Below are positions 25,701 to 32,283 of a stretch of 39,291 nucleotides of DNA, piece by piece. The position numbers and the translations under genes were made by a program. How positions within the stretch are numbered: the first letter of the stretch is position 1; every line of letters begins with the position of its first letter. Source of the stretch: JAEZKC01 sp046538945 (GTDB lineage: Bacteria; Fibrobacterota; Chitinivibrionia; Chitinivibrionales; Chitinispirillaceae); contig JBKHHW010000012.1 of the NCBI GenBank assembly GCA_046538945.1, positions 1 through 39,291 of the forward strand. Reading direction: 5' to 3'. The notes beneath the pieces were generated by a model. It was not told the origin of the DNA. It did not search any database and was given only the letters and a program-made list of their open reading frames with translations.

Positions 25701-26492
25701 GAATTTATCATCGGTCAGGACTTCGTTGGCATCGATCAGAATTTCCCCGGTCTCCTCGTCGAAAGCCGGTTTTGCGCTGATCGCCCCGATGAGCTCCTCG
25801 TGATTGTCAGGCGTAAGCTTGACACGAGTAGTATCGTAGAAGAGAGCGAGGATTTCCTCATCGGAGGAGAACCCGAGAGCGCGCAGGAGCACGGTGGCGG
25901 GCATTTTCTTGCGTCTGTCGATATTCACGGTGAGAACATCGTCCACATCCAGAAGGACCTCCACCCAGGAACCGCGCTGGGGAATGATTCTTGCGGTAAG
26001 CAGTTTCTTTCCGTTGGGGTGAACGACTTCATCAAAGGTGATACCGGGGGAACGGTGAAGCTGGCTGACGATGACGCGTTCGGCTCCGTTTATGACGAAG
26101 GTGCCGCGTTCGGTCATCAGGGGAATTTCACCGATGTACACTTCATTGGAGATCTTCTCCACAAACTTCTTGGTTTCCCCGTCCTGTTCGTAAACAAGCA
26201 GAGACATGTCCACTTTAAGAGGAGCAGCATAGGTCATGCCCCTCTCCTTACATTCCTTCAGTGTGTATTTGGGAATCCCGAGTTTGTATCCGTCATACTC
26301 GAGAGAATAATAACCCTTGACGTCATTAACCGGAAAGAGGCTCAGAAACGAACCGTGCAGTCCCTGCTTTTTACGCAGACGCGGCGGTGTGTCTGGCTGA
26401 AGAAAAGACTCGTAACTCTTGGTCTGAATCTCCAGAAGATTGGGTAGCTCCGCACCCCGTTTAATCCGGGAATAGCTTTTTCTATCTGTCAT
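22716..26492 (-). CDS. rpoB: DNA-directed RNA polymerase subunit beta
   Basis: This 1258-residue subunit forms the other half of the active-site cleft with beta'. The rifamycin pocket (449-475, [20 protein letters not shown] followed by RVSALG) keeps the Asp, His and Ser (Asp458, His468, Ser473) whose loss usually gives resistance, so rifamycin sensitivity is predicted from this site. A charged, coiled insertion rich in Lys/Glu (near [18 protein letters not shown]) corresponds to the lineage-specific insertion seen in Gram-negative beta subunits. The C-terminal [20 protein letters not shown] segment is intact. The ATG has GAGGGG 8 nt upstream. The 154-nt gap from rplL contains an 11-bp hairpin. 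Confidence 0.98.
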   Translation of the reverse strand: [1258 protein letters not shown]

Positions 26493-26546
26493 TCGCGCAT
26501 CCCCTCAGTTTTGTAAACCGTACTAACGGTATAAATTACAATAAGA

Positions 26547-26579
26547 CACAGAACACCCTGTGCTACAAGGTGTTCTGTG
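26547..26579 (-). terminator. Strong hairpin in the rplL-rpoB gap (attenuator or processing site)
   Basis: On the minus strand CACAGAACACC (26579-26569) and GGTGTTCTGTG (26557-26547) make a perfect 11-bp stem with an 11-nt loop. It is followed by TCTTATTGTAATTTATA, which is U-rich but not a clean U-run. In Escherichia coli the same gap holds a partial terminator and an RNase III site that lower rpoBC relative to rplL. Equivalent position and structure suggest the same use here, by inference. Confidence 0.65.
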
Positions 26580-26646
26580 CCGCAATAGATATGTAGAAAT
26601 TGAGAAAAGAACCGTGACGATTGCAATAATCCCACTGTCCGGCAGG

Positions 26647-27030
26647 TTACTTAATTTCCACTGTACCGCCGACTTCCTCGACTTTTTTCTTGATAGTCTC
26701 GGCTTCGTCTTTGGAACAAGCTTCTTTGATAGGCTTGGGTGCACCCTCAACGAGATCCTTGGCTTCCTTGAGACCAAGTCCGGTAATCTCGCGAACCACC
26801 TTGATGACCTGGATTTTCTTAGCACCTGCTCCGGTGAGAACTGCATCGAACTCAGTTTTTTCCTCCTGAGCTTCCGCAGGAGCACCACCACCCGGCGCAG
26901 CAGCGACAGCTACAGGAGCTGCGGCCTTGACATCAAATTTATCTTCGATTACCTTGATAAGGTCTGACAATTCCAGAACTGTCATACCTCCGATTGCATC
27001 GACGATTTCTTCCTTGGTAAAGGTAGCCAC
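26647..27030 (-). CDS. rplL: 50S ribosomal protein L7/L12
   Basis: This 127-residue stalk protein is present as multiple dimers bound to L10 and recruits translational GTPases. It has an N-terminal dimerisation domain (1-33), an Ala/Gly/Pro hinge (about 36-56), and a C-terminal domain with KIQVIKVVREITGLGLKEAK (72-91). The GTG start is preceded by GGAGG. It follows rplJ by 51 nt. The gap after it holds a strong hairpin, which fits a need for more L12 than RNA polymerase. Confidence 0.98.
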   Translation of the reverse strand: MATFTKEEIVDAIGGMTVLELSDLIKVIEDKFDVKAAAPVAVAAAPGGGAPAEAQEEKTEFDAVLTGAGAKKIQVIKVVREITGLGLKEAKDLVEGAPKPIKEACSKDEAETIKKKVEEVGGTVEIK

Positions 27031-27081
27031 GATAAACCTCCGTTTAGATAAAATTAATGATAATTCGTGTTTGTTTAAAGA

Positions 27082-27609
27082 TTATTGAGCCGCGTTCTTC
27101 TTGTCCTTAACGGCATCCAGTGTTCTTACGAATTTGGTGAGAACACCGTTTAGTGTACCGGCCAGTTTGCCGATAGGCGCTTTTAGTCCGCCCAGAAGCT
27201 GCGCCAGAAGCACCTCTCTGCTGGGAAGATCTGCAAGCTTTGCCGCATCTTCGCCACTGAAAAGAGATCCATCCACAAATGCAGCTCTGATTTCGAGAAG
27301 GCCTTTATGCTCCTTTTGAAAATCCCGCAGGATCTTCGCCGGAACAGTGCTGTCCTCTTTTGAAAAAGCAACAGCCGTCGGACCCTTGAAATGGGAGTTG
27401 AGATCTATTCCCGCATGTGTGCAGGCCTCTTTGGCCAGAGTATTTTTTACCACTTTGAACTGGACTCCGCTCTTACGCAAGTCGGAACGAAGCTTAGTTA
27501 CTGACTCGACAGTGATCCTGTTGTTATCAGTGACGTAAATTCCCTTTGCATCACGGAACTCTTTTTCCAGTTCATCAATTACTGCTGTTCTTTCAGCTCT
27601 TGTCGACAT
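27082..27609 (-). CDS. rplJ: 50S ribosomal protein L10
   Basis: This 175-residue base of the ribosomal stalk has an N-terminal rRNA-binding domain (about 1-130), seen in FKVVKNTLAKEAC (51-63), and a C-terminal helix that carries L7/L12 dimers. In Escherichia coli L10 represses rplJL from a long leader. Here the gap to rplA is only 48 nt, and I do not see room for the full structure. GAGGG precedes the ATG. Confidence 0.97.
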   Translation of the reverse strand: MSTRAERTAVIDELEKEFRDAKGIYVTDNNRITVESVTKLRSDLRKSGVQFKVVKNTLAKEACTHAGIDLNSHFKGPTAVAFSKEDSTVPAKILRDFQKEHKGLLEIRAAFVDGSLFSGEDAAKLADLPSREVLLAQLLGGLKAPIGKLAGTLNGVLTKFVRTLDAVKDKKNAAQ

Positions 27610-27657
27610 TGTTACTTACCCTCGGTTCTAAACCAGTCCGTTATTAGCGGCGGCCAA

Positions 27658-28347
27658 TCATTTCAGATCGTTTGCACTTATTTTCAAGCCCTGTCCCATT
27701 GTACTGGTCAGGGTGATTTTCTTTATATATTGCCCCTTGGCAGTTGCCGGTTTGGCCTTGAGCACCGCATCCAGAAATGCCCGGGCATTCTCAAGCAGCT
27801 TCTCACTTTCAAAAGAGAGCCTCCCGAGAGGAGCATGTATGATAGCACCCTTGTCCACCCTGAACTCCACTTTACCCTTTTTCAATTCTCTCACAGCTTT
27901 GCCGACATCAGGAGTAACGGTACCGACTTTGGGGTTGGGCATCAGCCCTCTCGTCCCCAGAATCTTTCCCAGTTTACCCACGACTTTCATCATATCGGGT
28001 GTGGCCACAACAGCATCGAATTCCAGCCAGCCGCCCTTGATCTTCTCGGCTATGTCCTCTCCCCCGGTGTAATCGGCTCCCGCCTCCTTGGCTTCGGCCT
28101 CCTTGTCACCCTGGGCGAATGCCAGAACCCGGACAGTCTTTCCCAGACCGTTGGGCAAAACCGCAGCCCCCCTTACAGCCTGGTCACTTTTTCGAGGATC
28201 AACTCCCAGCTTAACGGAGATTTCCACCGTTTCGTCAAATTTGACGAAAGAATTGGACTTCAGAAACTCCAGCGCCTCGATGGCACCGTATTCCTTCAGT
28301 TTGTCCACCTTCTCATACACGTTGTTGTATTTTTTACCGTGTTTCAT
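27658..28347 (-). CDS. rplA: 50S ribosomal protein L1
   Basis: This 229-residue mobile stalk protein helps E-site tRNA release and represses the rplKA messenger in Escherichia coli. The GTRGLMPNPKVGTVTPDVGK segment (130-149) is diagnostic, and MKHGKKYNNVYEKVDK begins the protein. GGAG stands 7 nt before the ATG. It lies 39 nt after rplK. Confidence 0.98.
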   Translation of the reverse strand: MKHGKKYNNVYEKVDKLKEYGAIEALEFLKSNSFVKFDETVEISVKLGVDPRKSDQAVRGAAVLPNGLGKTVRVLAFAQGDKEAEAKEAGADYTGGEDIAEKIKGGWLEFDAVVATPDMMKVVGKLGKILGTRGLMPNPKVGTVTPDVGKAVRELKKGKVEFRVDKGAIIHAPLGRLSFESEKLLENARAFLDAVLKAKPATAKGQYIKKITLTSTMGQGLKISANDLK

Positions 28348-28386
28348 TTATCTGCTCCACTCCTGTAACAAACCCCTGCGCAGGTG

Positions 28387-28809
28387 CTATTCAATGTTTA
28401 CGCCCATACTGCGGGCGGTTCCCATTATGGTACCCATGGCCGCTTCCACACTTGCAGCATTGAGATCAGCCATTTTCATTTCGGCAATTTTCCTCACCTG
28501 CTCCTTTGTGAGAGCACCGATTTTTTCCTTGTTCGGCACACCCGACCCCTTGTCCTTGCCCAGTTCCTTGAGAATAAGAACCGATGCGGGAGGGGTTTTG
28601 GTAATAAAGGTAAATGAACGATCCGAGTAAACAGTGATAACCACCGGAATTACCATACCCTGGGAATCTTTGGTCCTGGCGTTGAATGCCTTGCAGAACT
28701 CCATGATATTGACGCCCTGCTGACCAAGCGCCGGTCCTACCGGAGGAGCAGGAGTTGCCTGACCGCCGGTTATTTGCAACTTGACCTGACCTACTACTTT
28801 CTTAGCCAC
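28387..28809 (-). CDS. rplK: 50S ribosomal protein L11
   Basis: This 140-residue protein of the GTPase-associated centre binds 23S rRNA helices 43-44, where thiostrepton acts, and is needed for RelA activation. The proline-rich loop PAPPVGPALGQQG (20-32) is intact. The C-terminal rRNA-binding domain contains the GTIMGTARSMGVNI end. The GTG start is supported by AAGGAG 9 nt upstream. It follows nusG by 21 nt. Confidence 0.98.
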   Translation of the reverse strand: MAKKVVGQVKLQITGGQATPAPPVGPALGQQGVNIMEFCKAFNARTKDSQGMVIPVVITVYSDRSFTFITKTPPASVLILKELGKDKGSGVPNKEKIGALTKEQVRKIAEMKMADLNAASVEAAMGTIMGTARSMGVNIE

Positions 28810-28830
28810 TTTCCTAAACTCCTTCTATAT

Positions 28831-29361
28831 TCAGCTGATTGGAGTTACGTGCATGAAATCGACCTCAACCGGGGTCGATCTGCCGAAGACACTCACCATT
28901 ACTTTGATTTTGCCCTTTTCAGGTTGGATCTCATCCACTACTCCGTCGAAATCCTTGAAAGGACCTTCCTTTATCTTCACCGCATCGCCGATTTCGAAAG
29001 GAACTTCCGAAATATGCTGACGGGTGCTTCTCTCCGTCTGCCCCAGAATTCTTCTAACCTCCTCCTCCCTGAGAGGCTGAGGTTTCTTCCCGCCAACAAA
29101 TCCAGTAACTCCGGCGGCATTCTGAACGGCATGCACGGTTTCCTTGTTCAGTTCCATTTCCACCAGAATGTAGCTGGGGAAGAACTTTCGGGTAGTTTTT
29201 AGTTTCTTGCCGTTTTTAACCTGCACCACATCCTGGGTAGGCATGAGAACCTGCTTGAGCTGTTCTCCAAGATCTCCCGTCTCAATGAGCTCATTAAGAT
29301 AGGTGAAGACCTTCGTCTCCTGCCCGGAATATGTGTGCACGACATACCATCTAGCCGCCAT
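28831..29361 (-). CDS. nusG: Transcription termination/antitermination factor NusG
   Basis: This 176-residue factor binds RNA polymerase through its N-terminal NGN domain (ARWYVVHTYSGQE at the start) and binds S10 or Rho through its C-terminal KOW domain (about 125-175, DAVKIKEGPFKDFDGVVDEI). The SYILVEMELNKE stretch (about 63-74) is typical. I take the ATG at 29361; the codon before it is TTG in frame but less likely. AGAGG lies 5 nt upstream. It sits between secE and rplK, the standard order. Confidence 0.98.
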   Translation of the reverse strand: MAARWYVVHTYSGQETKVFTYLNELIETGDLGEQLKQVLMPTQDVVQVKNGKKLKTTRKFFPSYILVEMELNKETVHAVQNAAGVTGFVGGKKPQPLREEEVRRILGQTERSTRQHISEVPFEIGDAVKIKEGPFKDFDGVVDEIQPEKGKIKVMVSVFGRSTPVEVDFMHVTPIS

Positions 29362-29383
29362 CAAAACCTCTGATCGTTTCTAG

Positions 29384-29572
29384 CTAATTTGTTCTCAGGA
29401 ATAAGCCAATAGCGAACTGAAGCGCCTGGTCACAAGCCAGCACATACAATGAAACAATAACACTCAAAACGATCACCAGAACCGTAGCTCCGGTTACCTC
29501 GTTTTTGGTCGGCCAGCTTACTTTGGCCACCTCAGTGCGGACATCTTTTAAATACTGAATAAACTTCTGCAT
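29384..29572 (-). CDS. secE: Preprotein translocase subunit SecE
   Basis: This 62-residue single-span form of SecE clamps the SecY channel. The amphipathic KFIQYLKDVRTEVAKVSWPT segment (3-22), with its conserved WPT, is followed by one membrane segment (about 29-52). The ATG at 29572 is chosen because an in-frame start at 29623 would run through the tRNA-Trp gene. The ribosome-binding site (GAAG) is weak. It lies 20 nt after tRNA-Trp and 22 nt before nusG. Confidence 0.97.
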   Translation of the reverse strand: MQKFIQYLKDVRTEVAKVSWPTKNEVTGATVLVIVLSVIVSLYVLACDQALQFAIGLFLRTN

Positions 29573-29592
29573 TTTTCTTCTACCAAGGATAA

Positions 29593-29665
29593 CAGGCCTG
29601 GAGGGACTCGAACCCCCAACCAACGGTTTTGGAGACCGCTACTCTACCAATTGAGCTACAGACCT
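29593..29665 (-). tRNA. trnW: tRNA-Trp (anticodon CCA)
   Basis: The 73-nt cloverleaf has acceptor stem AGGTCTG/CAGGCCT with discriminator G, and anticodon stem-loop CGGTC-TCCAAAA-CCG with CCA in the loop. The TTCGAGT T-loop follows the variable loop. The 3' CCA is not encoded. It lies between rpmG and secE, as in Escherichia coli relatives and Bacteroidota, so it is probably cut from the operon transcript. Confidence 0.97.
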
Positions 29666-29731
29666 ATTCTCCAGAAGAGATCTAAGTGAAAGTACACGTT
29701 ACGTCACGAGCAGGATACCTGCAACGGACTC

Positions 29732-29884
29732 CTACCGTGTTTCCTTATGCGCAGTTCTCTTGCGCTCGAAAGGACAAAACTTCACAAACTCGACACGGCC
29801 TGAGTGTTTGCGCTTGTTCTTTGTCGTCTCATAATTGCGCTGTTTACAGGACGTACATTCCAGTGTAATCTTCTCTCTGGGCAT
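29732..29884 (-). CDS. rpmG: 50S ribosomal protein L33 with an incomplete zinc site
   Basis: This 50-residue protein begins MPREKITLECTSCKQRNYET and ends KRTAHKETR, clearly L33. The zinc-binding form has two CxxC pairs. Here the first pair is present (Cys10, Cys13) but the second is CPFE, leaving Cys37 alone and Glu40 in the fourth position. The protein is therefore between the C+ and C- types. The ATG has GGAAAG upstream. It lies 48 nt after tuf and 66 nt before tRNA-Trp. Confidence 0.95.
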   Translation of the reverse strand: MPREKITLECTSCKQRNYETTKNKRKHSGRVEFVKFCPFERKRTAHKETR

Positions 29885-29932
29885 ACTCTTTCCGCTCTTG
29901 TTGACGTTTCAGTTTCAGTCGTGAAGAACAAA

Positions 29933-31138
29933 CTACTCGACGATTTCGGTGACAACACCGGCACCAACAGTACGTCCGCCTTCACGGATTGCAAAACGGA
30001 GCTCCTTCTCCATTGCCACGGGTGCGATCAGCTCGGCCTCTATCTGAGCATTGTCGCCGGGCATGATCATCTCCACACCTTCGGCAAGCTTGATGCTTCC
30101 GGTGACATCCGTAGTACGGAAGTAGAACTGCGGACGGTATCCGCTGAAGAAAGGAGTGTGACGTCCGCCTTCTTCCTTCGAGAGCACAACCACCTCACCC
30201 TTGAACTTCTTGTGAGGAGTGATGGAACCGGGCTTTGCCAGAACCATACCGCGCTCGATATCATTTTTGTCCACACCGCGCAGAAGCGTTCCGATGTTGT
30301 CACCGGCTTCCGCCTTATCAAGCAGTTTGCGGAACATCTCCACACCGGTCACCACTGTCTTGCGGCTGTCCTTGAGACCAACCAGCTCCACTTCGTCACC
30401 AACCTTCACCTGACCACGCTCCACACGACCGGTGGCCACAGTACCACGACCGGTGATTGAGAACACATCCTCAACAGACATGAGAAAAGGCTTGTCCACT
30501 TCACGCTGAGGAGTGGGAACGTAGGCATCGATGGCGTCCATCAGATCGAGGATGCACTTTGACTTTTCAGGATCCTCGGGTGCAGTAAGAGCACCGACAG
30601 CACTGCCGCGAATGATAGGAATGTCATCACCAGGAAATTCGTATTTGCTGAGAAGCTCGCGGACTTCAAGCTCAACCAGTTCAAGAAGTTCCGGATCATC
30701 AACCACATCGACCTTGTTCAGAAACACCACGATGTAAGGCACACCGACCTGACGGGCAAGAAGAATGTGCTCGCGTGTCTGAGGCATAGGACCATCAGCA
30801 GCGCTCACAACCAGAATCGCTCCGTCCATCTGGGCAGCACCGGTGATCATGTTCTTGACATAATCGGCGTGTCCCGGACAGTCAACGTGGGCATAGTGAC
30901 GGTTTTCAGTTGCGTATTCAACATGCGAAGTGGCAATTGTCAGGATCTTTGTGTCATCACGGCGACCCTGAGACTCAGAAGCCTTGGCAACTTCATCGTA
31001 AGAGATGGGTTGTGCAAGTCCCCTAGCTGCCATAACGCGGGTGATAGCGGCAGTCAAAGTAGTCTTACCATGATCCACATGACCGATCGTACCGACGTTT
31101 ACGTGGGGCTTGGAACGTTCAAATTTCTCCTTAGACAT
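29933..31138 (-). CDS. tuf: Translation elongation factor Tu with a non-canonical switch I
   Basis: This 401-residue GTPase delivers aminoacyl-tRNA to the ribosome. G1 is GHVDHGKT (19-26), G3 is DCPGHAD (86-92), with the catalytic His90, and G4 is NKVD (141-144). Domains II and III follow and are typical. Switch I is altered: where nearly all EF-Tu proteins read RGITIN, this one reads KILTIA (64-69), after a Ser/Gln/Arg/Asp-rich lead. The magnesium-coordinating Thr (Thr67) is kept. This resembles EF-Tu of planctomycetes, as far as I remember those sequences. It is the only tuf in the window. GAGAGG lies 5 nt before the ATG. It follows tRNA-Thr(GGU) by 70 nt, as tufB does in Escherichia coli. 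Confidence 0.97.
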   Translation of the reverse strand: MSKEKFERSKPHVNVGTIGHVDHGKTTLTAAITRVMAARGLAQPISYDEVAKASESQGRRDDTKILTIATSHVEYATENRHYAHVDCPGHADYVKNMITGAAQMDGAILVVSAADGPMPQTREHILLARQVGVPYIVVFLNKVDVVDDPELLELVELEVRELLSKYEFPGDDIPIIRGSAVGALTAPEDPEKSKCILDLMDAIDAYVPTPQREVDKPFLMSVEDVFSITGRGTVATGRVERGQVKVGDEVELVGLKDSRKTVVTGVEMFRKLLDKAEAGDNIGTLLRGVDKNDIERGMVLAKPGSITPHKKFKGEVVVLSKEEGGRHTPFFSGYRPQFYFRTTDVTGSIKLAEGVEMIMPGDNAQIEAELIAPVAMEKELRFAIREGGRTVGAGVVTEIVE

Positions 31139-31208
31139 GGAAACCTCTCAGTACATGGTGGATGAATGTTATAATTAATAGTGATAATAGCCAACTGCAT
31201 ACAATCAA

Positions 31209-31282
<74 letters not shown>

Positions 31283-31292
31283 GTAAGAAAAA

Positions 31293-31364
31293 AGCGGGCA
31301 ATGAGATTCGAACTCACAACAGCCACCTTGGAAGGGTGGAGCTCTACCATTGAGCTATGCCCGC
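31293..31364 (-). tRNA. trnG: tRNA-Gly (anticodon TCC)
   Basis: The 72-nt gene has acceptor GCGGGCA/TGCCCGC with discriminator U. Its anticodon arm is CCACC-CTTCCAA-GGTGG, giving TCC. CCA is not encoded. It corresponds in place and identity to glyT of the Escherichia coli tufB operon. Confidence 0.97.
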
Positions 31365-31379
31365 GCTTACAGAAATTTA

Positions 31380-31462
31380 TGGGCAGGGGTGGTTTCGAAC
31401 CACCGTAGGCGTATGCCAATGGATTTACAGTCCATCCCCTTTAACCACTCGGGCACCTACCC
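31380..31462 (-). tRNA. trnY: tRNA-Tyr (anticodon GTA)
   Basis: The 83-nt class II tRNA has a long variable arm. The acceptor is GGGTAGG/CCTGCCC with discriminator A, and the anticodon arm is TGGAC-TGTAAA-TCCA, giving GTA. CCA is not encoded. It corresponds to tyrU of the Escherichia coli tufB operon. Confidence 0.97.
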
Positions 31463-31477
31463 AAAAACCATTTATTC

Positions 31478-31553
31478 TGGAGCCGATGGAGGGACTCAAA
31501 CCCCCGACCATTCGATTACAAGTCGAACGCTCTATCAACTGAGCTACATCGGC
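31478..31553 (-). tRNA. trnT: tRNA-Thr (anticodon TGT)
   Basis: The 76-nt gene includes an encoded 3' CCA (31480-31478), unlike the other four tRNAs here. The acceptor is GCCGATG/CATCGGC with discriminator U, and the anticodon arm is TTCGA-CTTGTAA-TCGAA, giving TGT. It is the first gene after the promoter at 31583-31611, the place of thrU in Escherichia coli. Confidence 0.97.
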
Positions 31554-31582
31554 TTACATACCATTATTAAAAGAGTTTTTCA

Positions 31583-31611
31583 AAAATAGTTTCTGAAAGA
31601 CACAGAGTCAA
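31583..31611 (-). promoter_or_regulatory. Promoter of the tRNA-tuf-secE-nusG-rplKAJL-rpoBC run
   Basis: On the minus strand TTGACT (31611-31606) and TATTTT (31588-31583) are separated by 17 bp. The predicted start is about 22 nt ahead of tRNA-Thr(UGU). The two boxes are identical to those of the purM promoter at 34968-34996. The inverted repeat at 31592-31631 spans the -35 box. Confidence 0.75.
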
Positions 31612-31631
31612 AACAATTTTAATCTTTCAGA
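31592..31631. repeat. 9-bp inverted repeat around the tRNA-tuf promoter -35 box
   Basis: TCTGAAAGA (31592-31600) and TCTTTCAGA (31623-31631) are perfect inverted copies separated by 22 bp. One arm lies in the promoter spacer and the -35 box is in the loop. It might be an operator. Alternatively, because it comes 22 nt after the clpP stop and is followed on the minus strand by AACTATTTTTG, it might be a weak clpP terminator. It may serve as both. Confidence 0.55.
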
Positions 31632-31653
31632 CTCGAAAATGACAAATAACCTG

Positions 31654-32241
31654 CTACTTGGTAACCTTGTCCACAATACCGTACTTTTTGGCCTCATCGG
31701 AGGACATAAAGAAGTCCCTGTCGGTGTCCTCGGCGATTTTCTTCAGGGACTGCCCGGTATGAGTAGCCAGAATATTGTTAAGCCGCTCCCTTATTCTGAG
31801 CATCTCCTCGGCCTGAATCTGTATATCGCTTGCAGGACCGAACATGTTGCCGGAGATGAGCGGCTGATGGATTAGAACCCGGGCATGCTCCCAGGCGTAC
31901 CGTTTCCCCTTGGCCCCCGCACACAGAAGCACTGCCCCCATACTGGCAGCCTGCCCCATCACCACAGTGGAGATATCGGACCTGGCGTACTGCATAGCAT
32001 CGTAGATGGCCAGACCGGAAGAGATCACACCGCCGGGACTGTTGATGTAGATAGTGATGTCATCATCGCTGATACCATCGTAATAGAGAATCTTCTTCAC
32101 TATCGCCTCGGCGGAATCATCATGAACCTCACCCCAGAGAAAAATCTCTCTCCGTTTGAGGAACTGCTCCTCCATCTCCGAACCGAGCACCGCGTTCTTC
32201 ATATTCTTCAGAAACTCGTTGTCCCGATCTTTGTTCTTCAT
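31654..32241 (-). CDS. clpP: ATP-dependent Clp protease proteolytic subunit (ClpP-like)
   Basis: This serine peptidase has the complete triad in family context: Ser100 in GQAASMG, His125 in RVLIHQP, and Asp172 in EDTDRD. The YINSPGG motif is also present. I choose the ATG at 32241, giving 195 residues, because AAGGAG stands 6 nt upstream; the ATG at 32277 gives 207 residues without a good site. The N-terminus (rich in Asn/Lys/Glu) lacks the usual YDIYSRLL-type segment that shapes the axial pore and contacts the ATPase. It may therefore be a second, divergent ClpP. Neither clpX nor tig is adjacent; instead it is the last gene of purM-cysS-clpP, 42 nt after cysS. Confidence 0.93.
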   Translation of the reverse strand: MKNKDRDNEFLKNMKNAVLGSEMEEQFLKRREIFLWGEVHDDSAEAIVKKILYYDGISDDDITIYINSPGGVISSGLAIYDAMQYARSDISTVVMGQAASMGAVLLCAGAKGKRYAWEHARVLIHQPLISGNMFGPASDIQIQAEEMLRIRERLNNILATHTGQSLKKIAEDTDRDFFMSSDEAKKYGIVDKVTK

Positions 32242-32283
32242 TCGCGCTCCTTTGTCTTGAGAGTTGTCCACGGACATCAGATA

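Noticed and set aside
25326..26447. A 373-codon plus-strand frame antisense to rpoB
   Set aside because: It is a shadow of rpoB with no ribosome-binding context and no recognisable protein.
29573..29623. Upstream start for secE
   Set aside because: It would place 17 extra codons inside the tRNA-Trp gene, and the added residues do not match SecE.
29710..29722. Hairpin GCAGG-ATA-CCTGC between rpmG and tRNA-Trp
   Set aside because: The stem is only 5 bp with a 3-nt loop and no T-tract; it could aid tRNA processing but is too short to call.
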